A stretch of 64,000 nt of DNA from AP-15 sp963790875 (GTDB lineage Bacteria; Pseudomonadota; Alphaproteobacteria; ATCC43930; CGMCC-115725), in contig CAWBQT010000025.1 in assembly GCA_963790875.1 (NCBI GenBank), positions 6,035 through 70,034 on the forward strand, read 5' to 3'. The notes beneath the pieces are model-generated. The model saw nothing but the letters and a program-made list of their open reading frames with translations. It was not told the DNA's origin and ran no database searches. This document shows positions 8,383-17,185 of the stretch, piece after piece. The translations under genes were made by a program, and so were the position numbers. Each line of letters starts with the position of its first letter. Within the stretch, counting starts at the first letter, position 1.

Positions 8383-9585
8383 ATGGAGCTGTGGAACCAC
8401 TGCGAGAACCCGTACCCGTTCGTGCCGAACGAGGTGCTGGAGGCGGCCTCGTCGGTGCGGGCGAGCCTGCCGAACCGCTATTGCGATCCGCAAGTCGCGG
8501 CGCAGCTCTATGACGAGGTCCTCGACGAATACCGGCTGTGCGACGATCTCGGCCTCCACATCGTCACCAACGAGCATCATTCCGGCATCAACAACCTGTG
8601 GGCGGCGAGCCCGGTCATCACCGGCATCGTCGCCCGGCTGACGCGCAAGGTCCGCATCCTGTCGCTCGGGACGCTGATCACGGTGCGGCCGGACCCGGTG
8701 CGCGTCGCCGAGGAATACGCGACGATCGACGTGTTGTCGCGCGGCCGCCTAGAGATCGGCTTTGTCAAATCCGGCGCCACCGAGATGGTCTCGGGCGACG
8801 CCAACCCGATGCGGATCCGCGAACGCGAGTGGGAAGCGATCGACCTGATCGAGAAGGCGCTCGTGACGCAGGACGGGCCGTTCAGCTGGGAGGGCAAGTT
8901 CTTCATCCATCCGCATGTCAACATCTGGCCGCGGCCGTTCCAGCAGCCGCGGCCGGATTTCTGGGCGGCGACCAGCGATCTCCCGACCTGCGCCGAACTC
9001 GGCCGGCGCGGCATCGTCAACACGCTGTTGTTCGGCGGCTATGACCGCACCCGGCAGGCCTTCGCGGCTTATAAGAGGGCGCGGGCCGAGGCCGGCCTGC
9101 CGCCGCCCGGCGAGGACCGGTTCTCCTACATGGCCTTTGCCTATGTCGGCGACAGCGACGAGGAAGGGCTGCGCATCGGCCAGAAGATCGCCTGGTTCCT
9201 GACCGTCAGCATCAAGAGCGCGCCGCAATTCTCGAGGTTTCAGCCCGGCGCCGTCGATCCCGAGATGGCGCCGCAGGCCTGGCGCAGCGGCGCTGCGCGG
9301 CGGCCGCGGCCGACCAATCTCGATGCCGAGGCGCTGGTGCGGCAGGGCCAGATGTTCGCCGGCAACCCGGATACGGTGGCCCGGCAGATCAAGGAGTTTC
9401 GCCGCCGCGTCGGCGGCATGGGCCATGTCATCATGATGACCCGCCAGGGGCTCGTCACCCATGCCGAGGCTGAAAAGAGCTTTACGCTCGCGGCCCGCGA
9501 GGTGCTGCCGCAACTCCGGGACCTCGAACCGCTCGATGCCGACGAGGCGGCCTCTTTGGCGCGGCGCGAGGCGGCGGCCGAATGA
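8383..9585 (+). CDS. LLM-class (luciferase-like) flavin-dependent oxidoreductase
   Basis: The 400-residue protein fits the bacterial luciferase-like TIM-barrel family. Family features include NEHHSGINNLW, the segment LGTLITVRPDPVRVAEEYATIDVLSRGRLEIGF, and a C-terminal GNPDTVARQIKEF. Such enzymes use reduced flavin to monooxygenate or reduce diverse substrates. The start MELWNHCENPYPF at ATG 8383 is preferred because upstream codons lack family character. The stop overlaps the next start by four bases (ATGA), so it is co-translated with the alpha/beta hydrolase, which suggests that an oxygenation product, perhaps an ester or lactone, is hydrolysed next. The substrate is not predictable. Confidence 0.88.
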   Translation: MELWNHCENPYPFVPNEVLEAASSVRASLPNRYCDPQVAAQLYDEVLDEYRLCDDLGLHIVTNEHHSGINNLWAASPVITGIVARLTRKVRILSLGTLITVRPDPVRVAEEYATIDVLSRGRLEIGFVKSGATEMVSGDANPMRIREREWEAIDLIEKALVTQDGPFSWEGKFFIHPHVNIWPRPFQQPRPDFWAATSDLPTCAELGRRGIVNTLLFGGYDRTRQAFAAYKRARAEAGLPPPGEDRFSYMAFAYVGDSDEEGLRIGQKIAWFLTVSIKSAPQFSRFQPGAVDPEMAPQAWRSGAARRPRPTNLDAEALVRQGQMFAGNPDTVARQIKEFRRRVGGMGHVIMMTRQGLVTHAEAEKSFTLAAREVLPQLRDLEPLDADEAASLARREAAAE

Positions 9586-10436
9586 ACCTGCCGCCCGACT
9601 TGCCGTCCGACCGGCTGCGCGTCGGCCCGTACGAACTCGACCATTTGCGCCACGGCGGCAGGCCGGGCGGCCGGGCGCTGCTGCTGCTGCACGGCATCAA
9701 TCCGCTGAGCCCGCGTGCGCCGTTTCTCGACCTCCTCGCGGAACACGGGGAAATCACGGCACCCTCGCATCCGGGCTTCGGCAGTTCGCCGCGAGCCGCC
9801 GATTTCGACACGATCTACGATCTCGTGCACCTCTATCTCGGCGTCCTCGATGCGCTGCCGGCCCAGCGGGTGACGCTCATCGGCTTCTCGTTCGGCGGTT
9901 GGATCGCCGCCGAGGTAGCGGTCGCCGGTCACCCGAAGCTCGACCGGCTGATCCTCGTCGATCCGGTCGGGATCAAGCTCGGCGGCCGCGAGGAACGCGA
10001 CATTGCGCATCTCTTCAACACGTCGCCCGACGAGCTGAACCGGCGCGCCTGGCACGACCCGGCGCGCCGGCCCGAGGGCTCTTATGGCGTCGGCTGGCAC
10101 GCGGCGATCGGCGAAGCGATCAGCGACGCCGAGATCGTGACCTTGGCGCGCAACTGGGACGCGCTCTGCCTCTACGCCTGGCGGCCGCATCTCTACAACC
10201 CGCAGCTCAAACACTGGCTGTTCCGCATTGCCGTGCCGACGCTGGTACTGTGGGGCGCGAGCGACCGCATCGTCACGCCCGATTATGGACGCCGCTACGC
10301 CGAACTGATCCCCGATGCCCGGTTCGAGATCATCGCTGCGGCCGGCCACCACCCCGAACTCGAGCAGCCGCACGACTTCGTTGCCCGGCTCGCGCGGTTT
10401 CTCGGAGAAGGCGAGGGGAGCGCGGTCCCGCCGTGA
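9582..10436 (+). CDS. Alpha/beta hydrolase, co-translated with the LLM oxidoreductase
   Basis: The 284-residue cytoplasmic protein shows a classical alpha/beta-hydrolase layout: oxyanion-hole loop LLLLHGINP, nucleophile elbow GFSFGG, a late Asp in VLWGASDRIVTP, and the catalytic His in AAGHHPELEQP. It overlaps the LLM gene by four bases and the next small gene by one base (TGATG), so the three are translationally coupled. The pairing with a flavin oxygenase suggests a short catabolic step of oxygenation followed by ester or C-C bond hydrolysis. Esterase, haloalkane dehalogenase-like and C-C hydrolase functions cannot be separated by inspection. Confidence 0.88.
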   Translation: MNLPPDLPSDRLRVGPYELDHLRHGGRPGGRALLLLHGINPLSPRAPFLDLLAEHGEITAPSHPGFGSSPRAADFDTIYDLVHLYLGVLDALPAQRVTLIGFSFGGWIAAEVAVAGHPKLDRLILVDPVGIKLGGREERDIAHLFNTSPDELNRRAWHDPARRPEGSYGVGWHAAIGEAISDAEIVTLARNWDALCLYAWRPHLYNPQLKHWLFRIAVPTLVLWGASDRIVTPDYGRRYAELIPDARFEIIAAAGHHPELEQPHDFVARLARFLGEGEGSAVPP

Positions 10437-10846
10437 TGTTCATCCTCCGCAGCGGCGGAGCGGCGCCGACCGCCGCCGGCATCGTTGTCAAGGCGTCGCG
10501 CCGGACGCCGGCGGAGGTACCCGGCGGCGCCGGGAAGACCGACTATTTCTGCGCCGGCGAGAGCGAGGCGATGACGGCGCTGCACGACCAGGGCTCGGAG
10601 GTGGTCGCCTTGCGCGACGGCTGGTATCAGGGCGACCACGGCGGCGGCGTCGCGATTTGGGGTCACGGCAAATATTGGGAAATCCGCGACACGCTGTTCG
10701 CGGTCAGGGAGGCGGTCGGGCCGGCGACGGAATCGGCATCGACCGAGGCTCGGCGCCGACCCCGTGAACATCCGCCGCGCCATCTTCGGGGTATAGGCCG
10801 ACCGGCGACTGTCGCGGCGGCGACCCGCACCCTTCGAGGGGGCTAA
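10436..10846 (+). CDS. Uncharacterised 136-residue protein coupled to the hydrolase
   Basis: I do not recognise this protein. It starts at an ATG that overlaps the hydrolase stop (TGATG), which favours it being real and co-translated. Residues about 1-95 look like a folded domain with aromatic and charged residues (DGWYQGDHGGGVAIWGHGKYWEIRDT). The last 40 residues are Arg/Pro-rich and may be poorly ordered or the result of a late stop. No signal peptide, membrane segment or known motif is visible. It may be an accessory protein of the LLM/hydrolase pair. Confidence 0.5.
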   Translation: MFILRSGGAAPTAAGIVVKASRRTPAEVPGGAGKTDYFCAGESEAMTALHDQGSEVVALRDGWYQGDHGGGVAIWGHGKYWEIRDTLFAVREAVGPATESASTEARRRPREHPPRHLRGIGRPATVAAATRTLRGG

Positions 10847-11097
10847 AACTAGGCGTCCCGCGCGCCGGAGCCGAGGAACCCGGCGGGACCGGCGACCTCC
10901 GCCTCGAGGACGGCGACGTTCCATTCCCAATTGCTTGGCGGCGCACCTCACTAACCTTTGGCTCCTTGCGGGATCGGCAACGGCCGTTGCACTGCCAACT
11001 CGTGGTGCTGCCGGCTACGCCCGAACCTCCCCGAACGAGGTCTGTTTCTCGTTGATCGCGACGGTCTTCCGAGCCGGAGGTATAATGGAGTCGATGC

Positions 11098-11616
11098 ATG
11101 GCAAGCCTTAAGCAAACTAAAACTACGTTTTCCTTGCTTCTCAACCTTGCTTGGCGGACGGTTTTCCGCCTTGGGTTCCCGCTTGCCCGCATCTGGTGGC
11201 TGGCGGCGCGTTCGCGGCACGAGGGCGTCGCAGTCGCAGTCTATGTCGGTTCGGCACTGCTGCTAGTGCGCCCGTCTTATCGGGTCGGGTGGCACTTGCC
11301 GGGTGGCGGCGTCCGGCGCGGTGAGATGCCGGAAGCAGCGGCGCGGCGTGAGCTAGCCGAAGAGATCGGCCTCACGGCGTCGGCGCTACTCCCTTCGGGC
11401 GTCATCTGCGGCGTCTGGGATGGGCGACGCGACCGGGTGCATTTCTTCGAGCTGCGGCTTGTCGAGCGGCCCATACTACGGCTTGACAACCGAGAGATCA
11501 TCGCGGCCCGGCTGACGTCACCAAGCGAGCTGCGCAGCATGGCGCTGACCGGCCCGCTCGCCGCTTATCTTCAGCGGGACCTGAACGGCCCCAGCTGCCA
11601 CTCTAAGCCGATATGA
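11098..11616 (+). CDS. Nudix hydrolase
   Basis: The 172-residue protein carries a complete Nudix box: GGGVRRGEMPEAAAR leading into RELAEEIGL, matching GX5EX7REUXEEXGU. The catalytic Glu residues of REXXEE would bind Mg2+ and cleave a nucleoside-diphosphate linked to another moiety. The domain occupies about residues 40-165; the first 40 residues are basic and partly hydrophobic (LLLNLAWRTVFRLGFPLARIWWL), possibly an amphipathic membrane-contact segment. The substrate cannot be predicted. The gene stands alone, and the 480 bp that follow hold no convincing gene. Confidence 0.9.
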   Translation: MASLKQTKTTFSLLLNLAWRTVFRLGFPLARIWWLAARSRHEGVAVAVYVGSALLLVRPSYRVGWHLPGGGVRRGEMPEAAARRELAEEIGLTASALLPSGVICGVWDGRRDRVHFFELRLVERPILRLDNREIIAARLTSPSELRSMALTGPLAAYLQRDLNGPSCHSKPI

Positions 11617-12095
11617 GGCGGCCTAACCATGCTCGGTCGGACTGGCCCGTTGAGGCCCCGCCTCGTCTCGCAGCATCACCCGACGAGCTATTGGGATATC
11701 AGGATATCATCGGTCGCGACACCCCCCGCAAAGGAACCGCAACGGTGCGGTGCCAGCCACGGCGGCGCAAGACAGCGGACGGAATGCGGCAGGACCTGTC
11801 AGAGCCGTGCGACGATCCGTTTCGGCCTCGCCGCCGCCTCGCCGGACCCCAGACGATGGCACTCGACTCGAATGAAGAACCGCGGGCTATTGGCGCCGCG
11901 CTCAGCCATCTGCCGCGGACGCCTATCCGGGTACCGAAGAATACCCATTGGCATTCGCCAAAATCGTAATTGACAAAATCGATACAACCTGCTAATGTTG
12001 GAAATGAAAGGCCCAACCCTGGTCGGAGCGCGACCGTATTCGAACCAAGGGGAGGGTGCGGGTGCCGCCTGCGATTTTACGCTGAGAGGAAAGCA
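11617..12095. other. Gene-poor gap of about 480 bp
   Basis: Open frames here are short, overlap one another and have no family character. An AT-richer stretch around 11970-12010 precedes the small secreted-protein candidate at 12096 and could hold its promoter. Nothing else is seen. Confidence 0.4.
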
Positions 12096-12281
12096 ATGTA
12101 CGTCATGGTTGTGGTTATAACGCTCACCTTACCTTATCTGACGAGCGGGTCGACGCAGCCCGCACAGGCTGTGAGTGTGACCCCGGGTTTCTCAACCCTT
12201 GCTAACTGCGAAGGCGCCGGCAACTGGCTCACATCGAACGCCCCCACCGGTACCATTACTTATTCTTGCCGCGCTCAATGA
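12096..12281 (+). CDS. Small exported peptide candidate (61 residues)
   Basis: The frame encodes a hydrophobic N-terminal signal-like segment (MYVMVVVITLTLPYLTSG, then a possible cleavage after PAQA) and a mature part of about 36 residues with two Cys residues (in ANCEGAG and YSCRAQ) that could form one disulphide. AGAGG lies six bases before ATG 12096. I do not recognise a family. Its small size and lack of a genetic partner keep confidence modest; an annotation pipeline could start it further upstream, but the export signal argues for this start. Confidence 0.45.
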   Translation: MYVMVVVITLTLPYLTSGSTQPAQAVSVTPGFSTLANCEGAGNWLTSNAPTGTITYSCRAQ

Positions 12282-12317
12282 CGCTGGATCAGCTGCATCA
12301 CTGGATCTTTTTATGTG

Positions 12318-12627
12318 ATCGCATCGCGGCACCGGATGGTCGACATCGATTTCGAGAAACGCCTTTTGTACCCGCTCGCCGTCTTCCCGGATGTCTCTGT
12401 CGGTCGGGGTTTCGGGCTCGAGACCAGCGATCCGACGGCGCGAGCGTGAGCAGGTAGTCGACCGGTCGACCAACTCGGCGCAGAGACGGCGCAGCACAGC
12501 GACCCATATCATCGCGATAATGACGCCGACCTTACCGACGACGGGACGGCCGCCCTTGCGCCACTTCTCCAGAGCACTATCGATGAAGCCCGCTACCCGC
12601 TGTCGCCGCGACTGGCGCCCCTAAATT
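12318..12627 (+). pseudogene. Degenerate coding fragment (unrecognised protein)
   Basis: Two neighbouring open segments look protein-coding but are in different frames or separated by a stop. The first (from about 12311) reads VIASRHRMVDIDFEKRLLYP and ends at a TGA after SDPTARA. The second, ending at a TAG near 12627, reads APLLQSTIDEARYPLSPRLA; an ARYPLSPR-like ending recurs in uncharacterised rhizobial proteins. Neither has a convincing start. It is probably gene debris. The remaining sequence to 12995 holds nothing else clear. Confidence 0.3.
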
Positions 12628-12995
12628 AGACGCGGCAACCCCCAAACTCGACACCTGATGGGCGTGATAGCCCGGTACAGATGTTCGTGCTCAGCACGCA
12701 CCTTCCCGCAAGCGACACCGGCGCGCTTGGCCGCAGACGAAACGACGCCAAGCGCTTTCTCTGCCTCAAGAATTCTGAAAGGGCGGGGCCGGCGACCTGA
12801 CTTTCTTTCCGTCAGATAAGCTCTCGCCTTATTCTTCGCACAAATTTGTGGCGCTTCTGTCCCGGCCCTCATGGAAGGCAATCTGGGTGCTTCTTCGAAA
12901 ACCGAGCAACCAGCATTCGCTTGCCTGGCTGGGGGTGGCGGGGTCGTCATCGACTTCATCAATACAACCTCCTGGGGCATGACGACCGCGGGGCC

Positions 12996-14429
12996 ATGCG
13001 TAAACAGCCCGAGAAGATAGTCGTCCGGTTTCGGGCGGTGCTTTTTGTCGCTATCGCCTTTGCGGCGTGTATTCCGCCTGGGCACCCGGGCAGGACCGCG
13101 AACTACCTTCACAACAAAGCCGATGCGCCCTATCGCCAAGAAGACGAGCGAGGCGACAACGCCGCCCTGAAGCAGTCGATCGAGACTTGGCGCCTAGCCT
13201 TGCAGCAGTGCCCTCGCGATCGGGCGCCGCTCCTATGGGCGACGGCCCAGAACAACCTCGGCGCCGCGCTTGTGAGGCTTGGCGAGCGGGAGAGCGGCAC
13301 GTCGCATCTGACGGCGGCGGTCGCGGCCTTCCAGGCGGCGCTCGAGGAGCGCACGCGCGAACGCGTGCCGCTCGACTGGGCGGCGACGCAGAACAACCTC
13401 GGCATCGCGTTCTGGACGCTTGGCAAGCGGGAGAGCGGTACGGCTCATCTGACGGCGGCGGTTGCGGCCTTCCGTGCGGCCCTCGAGGAACGGACGCGCG
13501 ATCGGGTACCGCTTGAGTGGGCGCAGACACAGAACAACCTCGGTCTCGCGCTCTGGACGCTTGGCGAGCGGGAGAGCGGCACGGCGGATCTGACGGCGGC
13601 GGTCGCCGCCTACCAGGCGGCACTGGAGAAATTTGCCCACAATCGGGTGCCGCTCCAATGGGCGACGACGCAGAACAACCTCGGCATCGCGTTCTGGGCG
13701 CTTGGCGAGCGGGAGAGCGGCACGGCAGATCTGACGGCGGCAGTTGCAGCGTTCCGTGCGGCTCTTGGAGAATGGACCCGCGACCGGGTACCGCTTCAAT
13801 GGGCGATGGCGCAGAGCAACCTCTGCCTCGCGCTCACCGCTCTTGGCAAGCGGCAGGACGGCATGTCGCATCTGACGGCGGCGGTCGCGGCCTGCCAGGC
13901 GGCGCTCGAAGAGTTCACCCGCGATCAAATGCCGCTCGATTGGGCGACGGCGCAGAACAACCTCGGCACCGCGCTTGAGATGCTTGGCAAGCGGGAGAGC
14001 GGCACGGCGGCTCTGGGGGAGGCGGTCGCCGCTTTCGATGCCGCGCTTAAGGAACGGACGCCCGATCGAATGCCGCTCGACTGGGCGCTTACGCAGAACA
14101 ACCTCGGCCTCGCGCTCACGGCGCTTGGCGAGCGGGAGAGCGGCACGTCGCGTCTGACGGCGGCGGTCGCCGCCTTCCAGGCGGCGCTGCAGGAACGAAC
14201 GCGCGATCGGGTGCCGCTCGACTGGGCAGCGACGCAGAACAACCTCGGCCTCGTGTTCTCGGCGCTTGGCGAGCGGGAGAGCGGCACCGCGCATCTGGCG
14301 GCGGCAGTCGCGGCCTGGGAGGCGTGCTTGACGGTTACAACATCCACTTGGCCAAAAACATGGGTGCAGCGGGTGCATTCCCACATCGACCAGGCGCGCG
14401 CCGAAATTGCGCGCCGATCGGCGAAATAG
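12996..14429 (+). CDS. Exported protein with eight 47-residue TPR-like repeats
   Basis: The 477-residue protein starts at ATG 12996 with a signal-like segment (VVRFRAVLFVAIAFAAC), possibly a lipoprotein signal with an unusual lipobox. From about 13208 to 14331 it contains eight consecutive 47-residue units built on TRDRVPLDWAxTQNNLG, then ALxxLGERESGTAHLTAAVA and AxFxAALEE. These resemble paired tetratricopeptide helices, which normally form a superhelix for protein contacts. The DNA shows the same 141-bp periodicity, so unit number may change by recombination. No partner genes are evident, and unit 5 is the most diverged (SNLCLALTALGKRQDG). Confidence 0.85.
   Translation: MRKQPEKIVVRFRAVLFVAIAFAACIPPGHPGRTANYLHNKADAPYRQEDERGDNAALKQSIETWRLALQQCPRDRAPLLWATAQNNLGAALVRLGERESGTSHLTAAVAAFQAALEERTRERVPLDWAATQNNLGIAFWTLGKRESGTAHLTAAVAAFRAALEERTRDRVPLEWAQTQNNLGLALWTLGERESGTADLTAAVAAYQAALEKFAHNRVPLQWATTQNNLGIAFWALGERESGTADLTAAVAAFRAALGEWTRDRVPLQWAMAQSNLCLALTALGKRQDGMSHLTAAVAACQAALEEFTRDQMPLDWATAQNNLGTALEMLGKRESGTAALGEAVAAFDAALKERTPDRMPLDWALTQNNLGLALTALGERESGTSRLTAAVAAFQAALQERTRDRVPLDWAATQNNLGLVFSALGERESGTAHLAAAVAAWEACLTVTTSTWPKTWVQRVHSHIDQARAEIARRSAK
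13208..14331 (+). repeat. Eight tandem 141-bp coding repeats
   Basis: The DNA encoding the TPR-like units is a direct tandem array of about 141-bp units with no spacers and no indels between units. Near-identical cores such as GGCGAGCGGGAGAGCGGCAC recur in most units. This is a coding repeat rather than a CRISPR array. Confidence 0.85.
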
Positions 14430-14534
14430 ACAGTAAGTCATGGCCCGATCGTCTTAGTGTGCAGGATTCGAGGCTTTTGGAAACTACGCTTGCGTCAATT
14501 CCGTCAAGGGATCGCGTTTCCCTCGGCGGGAAAT

Positions 14535-15010
14535 TTCGCCGCAGGTGACGGAACGTCGCGCCATAGGTCGCACCAAGATCGACAGCGTGGAGACCGGCCC
14601 TGCGGCCGGCGCGATACGTATAGGCGCCAATGACGATGGCGCCGATCGGGCGCACGACAAAGGCGGCGGCGAAAGTGCGGAAGTCAAAACTTTCCGTCGC
14701 GGTCGAAGACCACGACCGGCGGATCCTTGCGCTGGAACACGTAAATCCGATCCTGCAAATCCGCCGCCACCCGGCTGATCAGCCCGAAGGTTTCACCGTT
14801 CGGCAATTTGAAGAAATCGGGGATCAGCTCACAGGTGTATGGCAGGTGCCGACTTGTGCCATTGCTGTGTTCCTCCCGTAGAAGTAGGTGCGAAGGTCCG
14901 TTTGCCGTCTGCCGTCGCGCCATACCCCAAGAGACAATGTTTATGGCCGAGGTCGATAGCGCAGCGGCACCGAAGAGGTCAAACCTCCGATAGCCGATGC
15001 AAACGCGGCC
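14535..15010 (-). pseudogene. Joined remnants of an NHL-type beta-propeller gene and an MFS transporter
   Basis: On the minus strand, 15010-14690 reads GMARRQTANGPSHLLLREEH, later LPNGETFGLISRVAADLQDR and IYVFQRKDPPVVVFDRDGKF. This matches the start of NHL-repeat six-bladed propeller proteins but stops after one blade. Immediately beyond, in a different frame (about 14670-14540), RPIGAIVIGAYTYRAGRR resembles the conserved cytoplasmic loop of metabolite:proton MFS transporters (usually RPIGAxxxGxYADRxGRR). Both are truncated and frame-broken, so this is debris from a deletion that joined two genes. The plus-strand methyltransferase gene begins next to it. Confidence 0.45.
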
Positions 15011-15719
15011 GAGCTTTGACAAGAAGGCGCCGCCGGCGCAGAACCGGGCGCCGATGACCGCGTCGAATTTGGCGTCCCGTTTGCTGCTCGTCGTGCTGGG
15101 CGCCGTCGGCTACCTCGGATTGGCGGTGCTCGGCCGGGGCGGCGTCGCCGCCTTCTTCGTAGAGCCGGCGTTGACGGCCCTCGCGCTTGTGCTAGCAGCG
15201 CTTTGCGGTGCGGCGCTGTTCGCCGGCGGCAATTTGAGCTCCGGGGTGCGCGAGGATCGCGGCAACCGTTGGGTCCTCGCCGTCTTCACGCTGATCGGGC
15301 TGCTCGACGCCTTTCTGCCGGCCTGGACGGACCGTAACGAGATCTGGGTCCTCGACGGCGGCGCCGTCCGCTGGCTCGGCGTCGTTCTCTTCGGCGCCGG
15401 GGGCGCCTTGCGGATCTGGCCGGTCTTCGTGCTCGGCGACCGGTTCAGCGGGCTGGTGGCGATCCAGCCCGGACACCGGCTCGTGAACAGCGGGGTCTAT
15501 CGCGTCATCCGTCACCCCAGCTATCTGGGATTGCTGGTGAGTTCGCTCGGCTGGGGCCTCGCCTTTCGCGCCGGCGCCGGCGTGCTGCTCGCGGCGCTGC
15601 TGATCCCGCCGCTCCTCGCACGGATCGGCGCCGAGGAGCGGTTGCTGCGCGAGCAATTTGGTGCCGAATACGACGCCTACCGGGCCCGAACTTCGCGCCT
15701 CCTGCCGGGCCTCTATTAG
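14997..15719 (+). CDS. Isoprenylcysteine carboxyl methyltransferase-family membrane protein
   Basis: The 240-residue integral membrane protein has about five to six hydrophobic segments and the family's C-terminal core: NSGVYRVIRHPSYLGLLVSS, where the RHPSYxG motif helps bind S-adenosylmethionine, followed by IGAEERLLREQFGAEYDAYR. Bacterial members have mostly unknown lipid or small-molecule substrates. The start is either ATG 14997 or ATG 15054, the latter being nearer the first membrane helix. No operon partner is visible. The methyltransferase fold assignment is firm; the substrate is open. Confidence 0.85.
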   Translation: MQTRPSFDKKAPPAQNRAPMTASNLASRLLLVVLGAVGYLGLAVLGRGGVAAFFVEPALTALALVLAALCGAALFAGGNLSSGVREDRGNRWVLAVFTLIGLLDAFLPAWTDRNEIWVLDGGAVRWLGVVLFGAGGALRIWPVFVLGDRFSGLVAIQPGHRLVNSGVYRVIRHPSYLGLLVSSLGWGLAFRAGAGVLLAALLIPPLLARIGAEERLLREQFGAEYDAYRARTSRLLPGLY

Positions 15720-16026
15720 GAATCCGTGGGTAATGCCGCAACTGTCCACGTACAGGCCGGCGGGCCGATGTTCGTTGCCGGGCCTATGGGCCTCCATAAC
15801 TCTCTGCGTAAGCCCGGCCTGGCCTCTCTCGACTGATTCGGGCGCATCGTCGACCCCCGCGCCTACGAGTACGTACAGCGTTGGTCCGGCGCTGAGACCC
15901 GGATGCGGCGTTTTTTGAGATGCGTTCGCTCATGCTCGGGCTTCCGCCGCTGCTACTCCAGCGCTACAACTGCCGGTGCGGGGGCAGCCCCGACGCGAGA
16001 ATTCCGAGGAAACGAGGAGAACGAGC
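15720..16026. other. Gap of about 300 bp before the HAF protein gene
   Basis: No frame here has family character. The only functional sign is the GAGGAG ribosome-binding site near 16015, which serves the next gene. No palindrome or repeat was noticed. Confidence 0.4.
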
Positions 16027-17031
16027 ATGCCAACCTTCGCCCGGCGACAAACACTGAATCGGCTGGCGCTTCGCGCTACGATCGGATGGGTCGCGGTCGC
16101 GGCGCTGGCCCTCGCCATCCCGGCGGCGCAGGGCAGTAGCCTCGGTAACATGTACAGATTCGAGGACATCATCAACGACAACGATGTCACCTTCAATCAG
16201 GAACTCGGCATTAACAACGGCGGCGTCATCGCCGGTTACTTCGGCAGCGGTGCGGCCGGCCATCCCAACAAAGGCTATCTTGTGATCAATACCCTGAAGC
16301 CGATTATTCAGGGCGACTTTATCAACGAAAACTTTCCACACTCCGTGCAGACGCAGGTGACGGGCCTCAACAACCGCGGCGTTACGGTTGGTTTCTGGTC
16401 CAATCAAAACACGAAGAGTATGGCCAACAACAACTTCGGATTTATCAACTTTGGCGGCCAATACGGCCTGTTTATCAACATCAACGATCCTATGACCGGC
16501 ACTATAAAGAAAATAAAGGTTAACCAATTACTCGGTGTAAACGACTTCAATATTGCGGTTGGTTTTTATATCGATGCGGCAGGCGCAACGCACGGTTACA
16601 AATACTTTTCTACCATGAATACTTTCTCACCTAACATCGATGATCCGAATGGTGTCGGTACGACAACGGCGGCCGCGATCAACAATTTCGGACAGGTGGT
16701 CGGTTTTTTTACTGACACGAGCGGCGTAACGCACGGTTTCTTCAAGAAGAGCGGCGTGTTCACGACGATAGACGGGCCGAACGCGACATCGACCATGCTG
16801 ACCGGCCTCAACAATTTCGAGATCGCCGTCGGCGTCGAAACCGACAGCAAGGGTAAGATGCACGGCCTCGTCTGCAACGTCACGACCAAGTCCTGCCAGA
16901 CGCTTGACGACCCGAAGGGGAAAGGCACGACGACGTTCAACGGCATCAACGATCTAGGGCAGATCGTCGGCTTCTACACCAAGGGTGCCAACACGATCGG
17001 CTTGCTTGCCAACCCGGTCACGGTCCCGTGA
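16027..17031 (+). CDS. Exported HAF-repeat protein
   Basis: The 334-residue protein begins with a Sec-type signal peptide (basic start, then VAVAALALAIPAAQG). The mature part is built from repeated motifs of the type GxNNxGxxVGFF, for example GINNGGVIAGYF, GLNNRGVTVGFW, AINNFGQVVGFF, GLNNFEIAVGVE and GINDLGQIVGFY. These correspond to the extracellular HAF-repeat family, predicted to form a beta-propeller-like structure outside the cytoplasm. Function is unknown. ATG 16027 is preceded by GAGGAG. A second HAF protein lies at 60495-61691, so the organism has more than one. Confidence 0.85.
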   Translation: MPTFARRQTLNRLALRATIGWVAVAALALAIPAAQGSSLGNMYRFEDIINDNDVTFNQELGINNGGVIAGYFGSGAAGHPNKGYLVINTLKPIIQGDFINENFPHSVQTQVTGLNNRGVTVGFWSNQNTKSMANNNFGFINFGGQYGLFININDPMTGTIKKIKVNQLLGVNDFNIAVGFYIDAAGATHGYKYFSTMNTFSPNIDDPNGVGTTTAAAINNFGQVVGFFTDTSGVTHGFFKKSGVFTTIDGPNATSTMLTGLNNFEIAVGVETDSKGKMHGLVCNVTTKSCQTLDDPKGKGTTTFNGINDLGQIVGFYTKGANTIGLLANPVTVP

Positions 17032-17185
17032 GAGAGCGGGCCGCCGACAGGCCCCCTTGCCCGTTCGAACGCCTTGCGCGGCGGGCAATACGCCTCTCTC
17101 AGGTGCATGCCAGACCGATGAGCAGCTACGAGACCGTGTCGATGTCAGCGTCGCCGATCGCTGTATCTATGACCGGATCCTGGTC

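Noticed and set aside
11041..11097. TATAAT at 11081 as a sigma-70 promoter of the Nudix gene
   Set aside because: The nearest TTGAT-like -35 lies about 23 bp upstream, too far, and the TATAAT would leave almost no leader.
12030..12065. tRNA-like TTCGAA loop on the minus strand
   Set aside because: No acceptor stem, anticodon stem or CCA end can be built around it.
13208..14331. Regular DNA repeats as a CRISPR array
   Set aside because: Units are 141 bp, contiguous, in frame and encode TPR-like helices; there are no spacers.
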